64,000 nt of DNA from Syntrophaceae bacterium UBA6078 (GTDB taxonomy: Bacteria; Desulfobacterota; Syntrophia; Syntrophales; UBA2210), in the NCBI GenBank assembly GCA_002428735.1, contig DIXO01000020.1, positions 21,719 to 85,718 on the forward strand, read 5' to 3'. This document shows positions 62,924-64,000 of this stretch, piece after piece; positions within the stretch are counted from its first letter, which is position 1; every line of letters begins with the position of its first letter. A program made the translations under genes and the position numbers. Below the pieces are notes generated by a model that was not told the DNA's origin, ran no database searches, and saw only the letters and a list, made by a program, of their open reading frames with translations.

Positions 62924-63388
62924 ATGTTTCAGTTCAGATTACAGCCGGTATTGGACTACAGAAAAGCGTTGGAGGACAAACTGATGCTTGAATTTGCGGA
63001 TGTGAAACGGCGCCTCGACGGCGAGCGCGAGACCCTGGAACGGATGCGGTGCGAGGTGGCAGACCTCGTTTCCCAGCTCAAGGCACGGGGGGAGCGGCGG
63101 CTCAGCGCCCCCGATGTCTCATTCTACCTGTCCTATATCAACTATCTGCGGGGAGAGGAAAAACGGCAGGCGGAGATCGTGAGCAGGGTGGGCGAAGAGC
63201 TGGAAGAGAAGAGGACGGAGTTGGTGGAAGCCGCCGGGAAGCGGAAGATACTCGAAGTCATCAAGGAAAAACAGCTGAAAGACTACCGGATAACGCTGAC
63301 CCGCAGGGAGCAGAAAGAGATGGATGAAGCGTCGATCCTGCGTTCCGTCGGAGGCATGAAACGTGAAGAAGCTGATACGTGCCTGTGA
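62924..63388 (+). CDS. fliJ: Flagellar export protein FliJ
   Basis: 154 residues from the ATG at 62924, giving the usual start FQFRLQPVLDYRKALED; GTG 62900 would add 8 residues. One long antiparallel coiled coil throughout, charged, as FliJ should be. It acts as the stalk of the FliI ATPase and links it to FlhA. Its end overlaps motE by 26 bases. Confidence 0.93.
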   Translation: MFQFRLQPVLDYRKALEDKLMLEFADVKRRLDGERETLERMRCEVADLVSQLKARGERRLSAPDVSFYLSYINYLRGEEKRQAEIVSRVGEELEEKRTELVEAAGKRKILEVIKEKQLKDYRITLTRREQKEMDEASILRSVGGMKREEADTCL

Positions 63389-63974
63389 AATCCTTATCGT
63401 CCTTCTTCTGCTGGCAAAGATTGCCGTGGTTGGAGGCGTACTGGAGGATTCGAAAACCGCCGATTTCTTCCTGACCGTCAAACCGGCGTCGGCGGACGCG
63501 CCGGCAGCGGTATCAGCGCCCGGGCCCGCCCCGGCCAGGGACGTCTTCGAGGACGACCTGTCCGAGGAGAGAAAACTCCTCGCTTCCCTGCTGGCCAAGC
63601 AGAAGGATCTTGATCAGCGGGAGGAGCTTCTGCGCTCCGAAGAGAAGAAAATCCAGGAGCTCAAGGGGGAAATCCTCTCAAAGATCGAACAGCTGGAGCA
63701 TGTGGAGAAGCGCGTAACGGCGCTCATTGAAACGGCCGATCAGATGAAGGCTGATAAGTACCGGAGCATGGCAAAGGTGTATGAGTCAACGCCCCCCGCC
63801 CGGGCTGCGTCCATGCTGGAAAAACTGGACACCCGGACTGCCGCGATTATCATCATGAACATGAAGAGCAAGAGTTCGGGACCGATCATGGGATACATGA
63901 AGCCCGACAAGTCCGTCGTCATCACCGAAGAGATTACCAGAGAACTTGCCAAAGAGACCACCAAGACCCCGTAA
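63363..63974 (+). CDS. motE: MotE-like flagellar stator-associated protein
   Basis: 203 residues from a GTG. One N-terminal membrane anchor (about 7-28), an Ala/Pro linker, a coiled coil (about 70-125) and the MgtE-N-like domain: KVYESTPPARAASMLEKLDTRTAAIIIMNMK. MotE is a periplasmic chaperone for MotC/stator assembly in some flagellated bacteria. It is the usual gene after fliJ in deltaproteobacterial operons. Confidence 0.85.
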   Translation: MKKLIRACEILIVLLLLAKIAVVGGVLEDSKTADFFLTVKPASADAPAAVSAPGPAPARDVFEDDLSEERKLLASLLAKQKDLDQREELLRSEEKKIQELKGEILSKIEQLEHVEKRVTALIETADQMKADKYRSMAKVYESTPPARAASMLEKLDTRTAAIIIMNMKSKSSGPIMGYMKPDKSVVITEEITRELAKETTKTP

Positions 63975-63994
63975 GCCTGTCAGGAGCACGTAAT

Positions 63995-64000
63995 ATGTCC
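63995..64000 (+). CDS. Start of the next flagellar gene (cut by window end)
   Basis: ATG at 63995 with AGGAG 9 bases upstream, reading M-S and then leaving the window. Only two codons are visible, so the product cannot be named. By order it is probably the next flagellar operon gene. Confidence 0.4.

Overview
The window looks like a chromosomal segment of a flagellated Gram-negative bacterium, most likely a deltaproteobacterium in the old sense (for example a Syntrophales or Desulfobacterota relative). This rests on gene content and style: sigma54- and sigma28-type flagellar promoters, an FlrC/NtrC-like flagellar activator, MotE next to FliJ, PilZ, HD-GYP and HDOD regulators, and multi-PAS hybrid kinases. 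No rRNA, tRNA or CRISPR was seen, so the taxonomy is an inference.

Layout. 1-6.5 kb is a visibly more AT-rich stretch with a two-subunit class I CoA-transferase, a three-gene TRAP transporter (dctP, dctQ, dctM), an IS5-type transposase remnant and a small cupin. This looks like an acquired carboxylate uptake and activation module. 6.7-8.4 kb (minus) is a K+ channel with tandem RCK domains. 8.9-15 kb holds signalling proteins: an HDOD protein, a GAF-PAS hybrid kinase, and on the minus strand a receiver-PAS-kinase-receiver protein. 15.3-17 kb has a flagellar-type lytic transglycosylase without a signal peptide and a small unknown protein. 17-22.4 kb has two family 9 glycosyltransferases, a TPR protein and a CgeB-like glycosyltransferase.

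22.6-37.1 kb is one tightly coupled operon. It encodes the whole CMP-pseudaminic acid pathway (PseB, PseC, PseH, PseG, PseI, PseF) plus nine extra enzymes: a second DegT aminotransferase, formyltransferase, ATP-grasp, epimerase, methyltransferase, IMPase-like phosphatase, PIG-L deacetylase, Gfo/Idh oxidoreductase and a GT-B-like protein. Its first gene is a fusion of a MerR-type DNA-binding domain to the PseB dehydratase. Just upstream lie a sigma54 -24/-12 promoter and a repeat array that could be its operator. This is the most novel item here: a sugar enzyme that may sense and control its own operon. 37.1-43.7 kb, behind its own sigma54 promoter, has a tandem GT2/TPR protein, a full-length Maf flagellin glycosyltransferase, a truncated Maf paralogue and another GT9 enzyme.

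43.9-64 kb is flagellar: flagellin, a very long FliD with a module present three times, FliS, a FliT/FlgN-like chaperone and FlaG. Then come a PilZ protein, an HD-GYP protein and a 69-residue protein (minus), a SPOR-TPR protein, the sigma54 activator, and flgB-flgC-fliE-fliF-fliG-fliH-fliI-fliJ-motE running off the end. Sigma28 promoters precede flagellin, fliD, flaG and the 69-residue gene. Sigma54 promoters precede pseB, the GT2 gene, the SPOR-TPR/activator pair and flgB. The window therefore shows a tiered flagellar regulon in which flagellin-sugar synthesis appears to be wired to the same sigma54 tier as the basal body.
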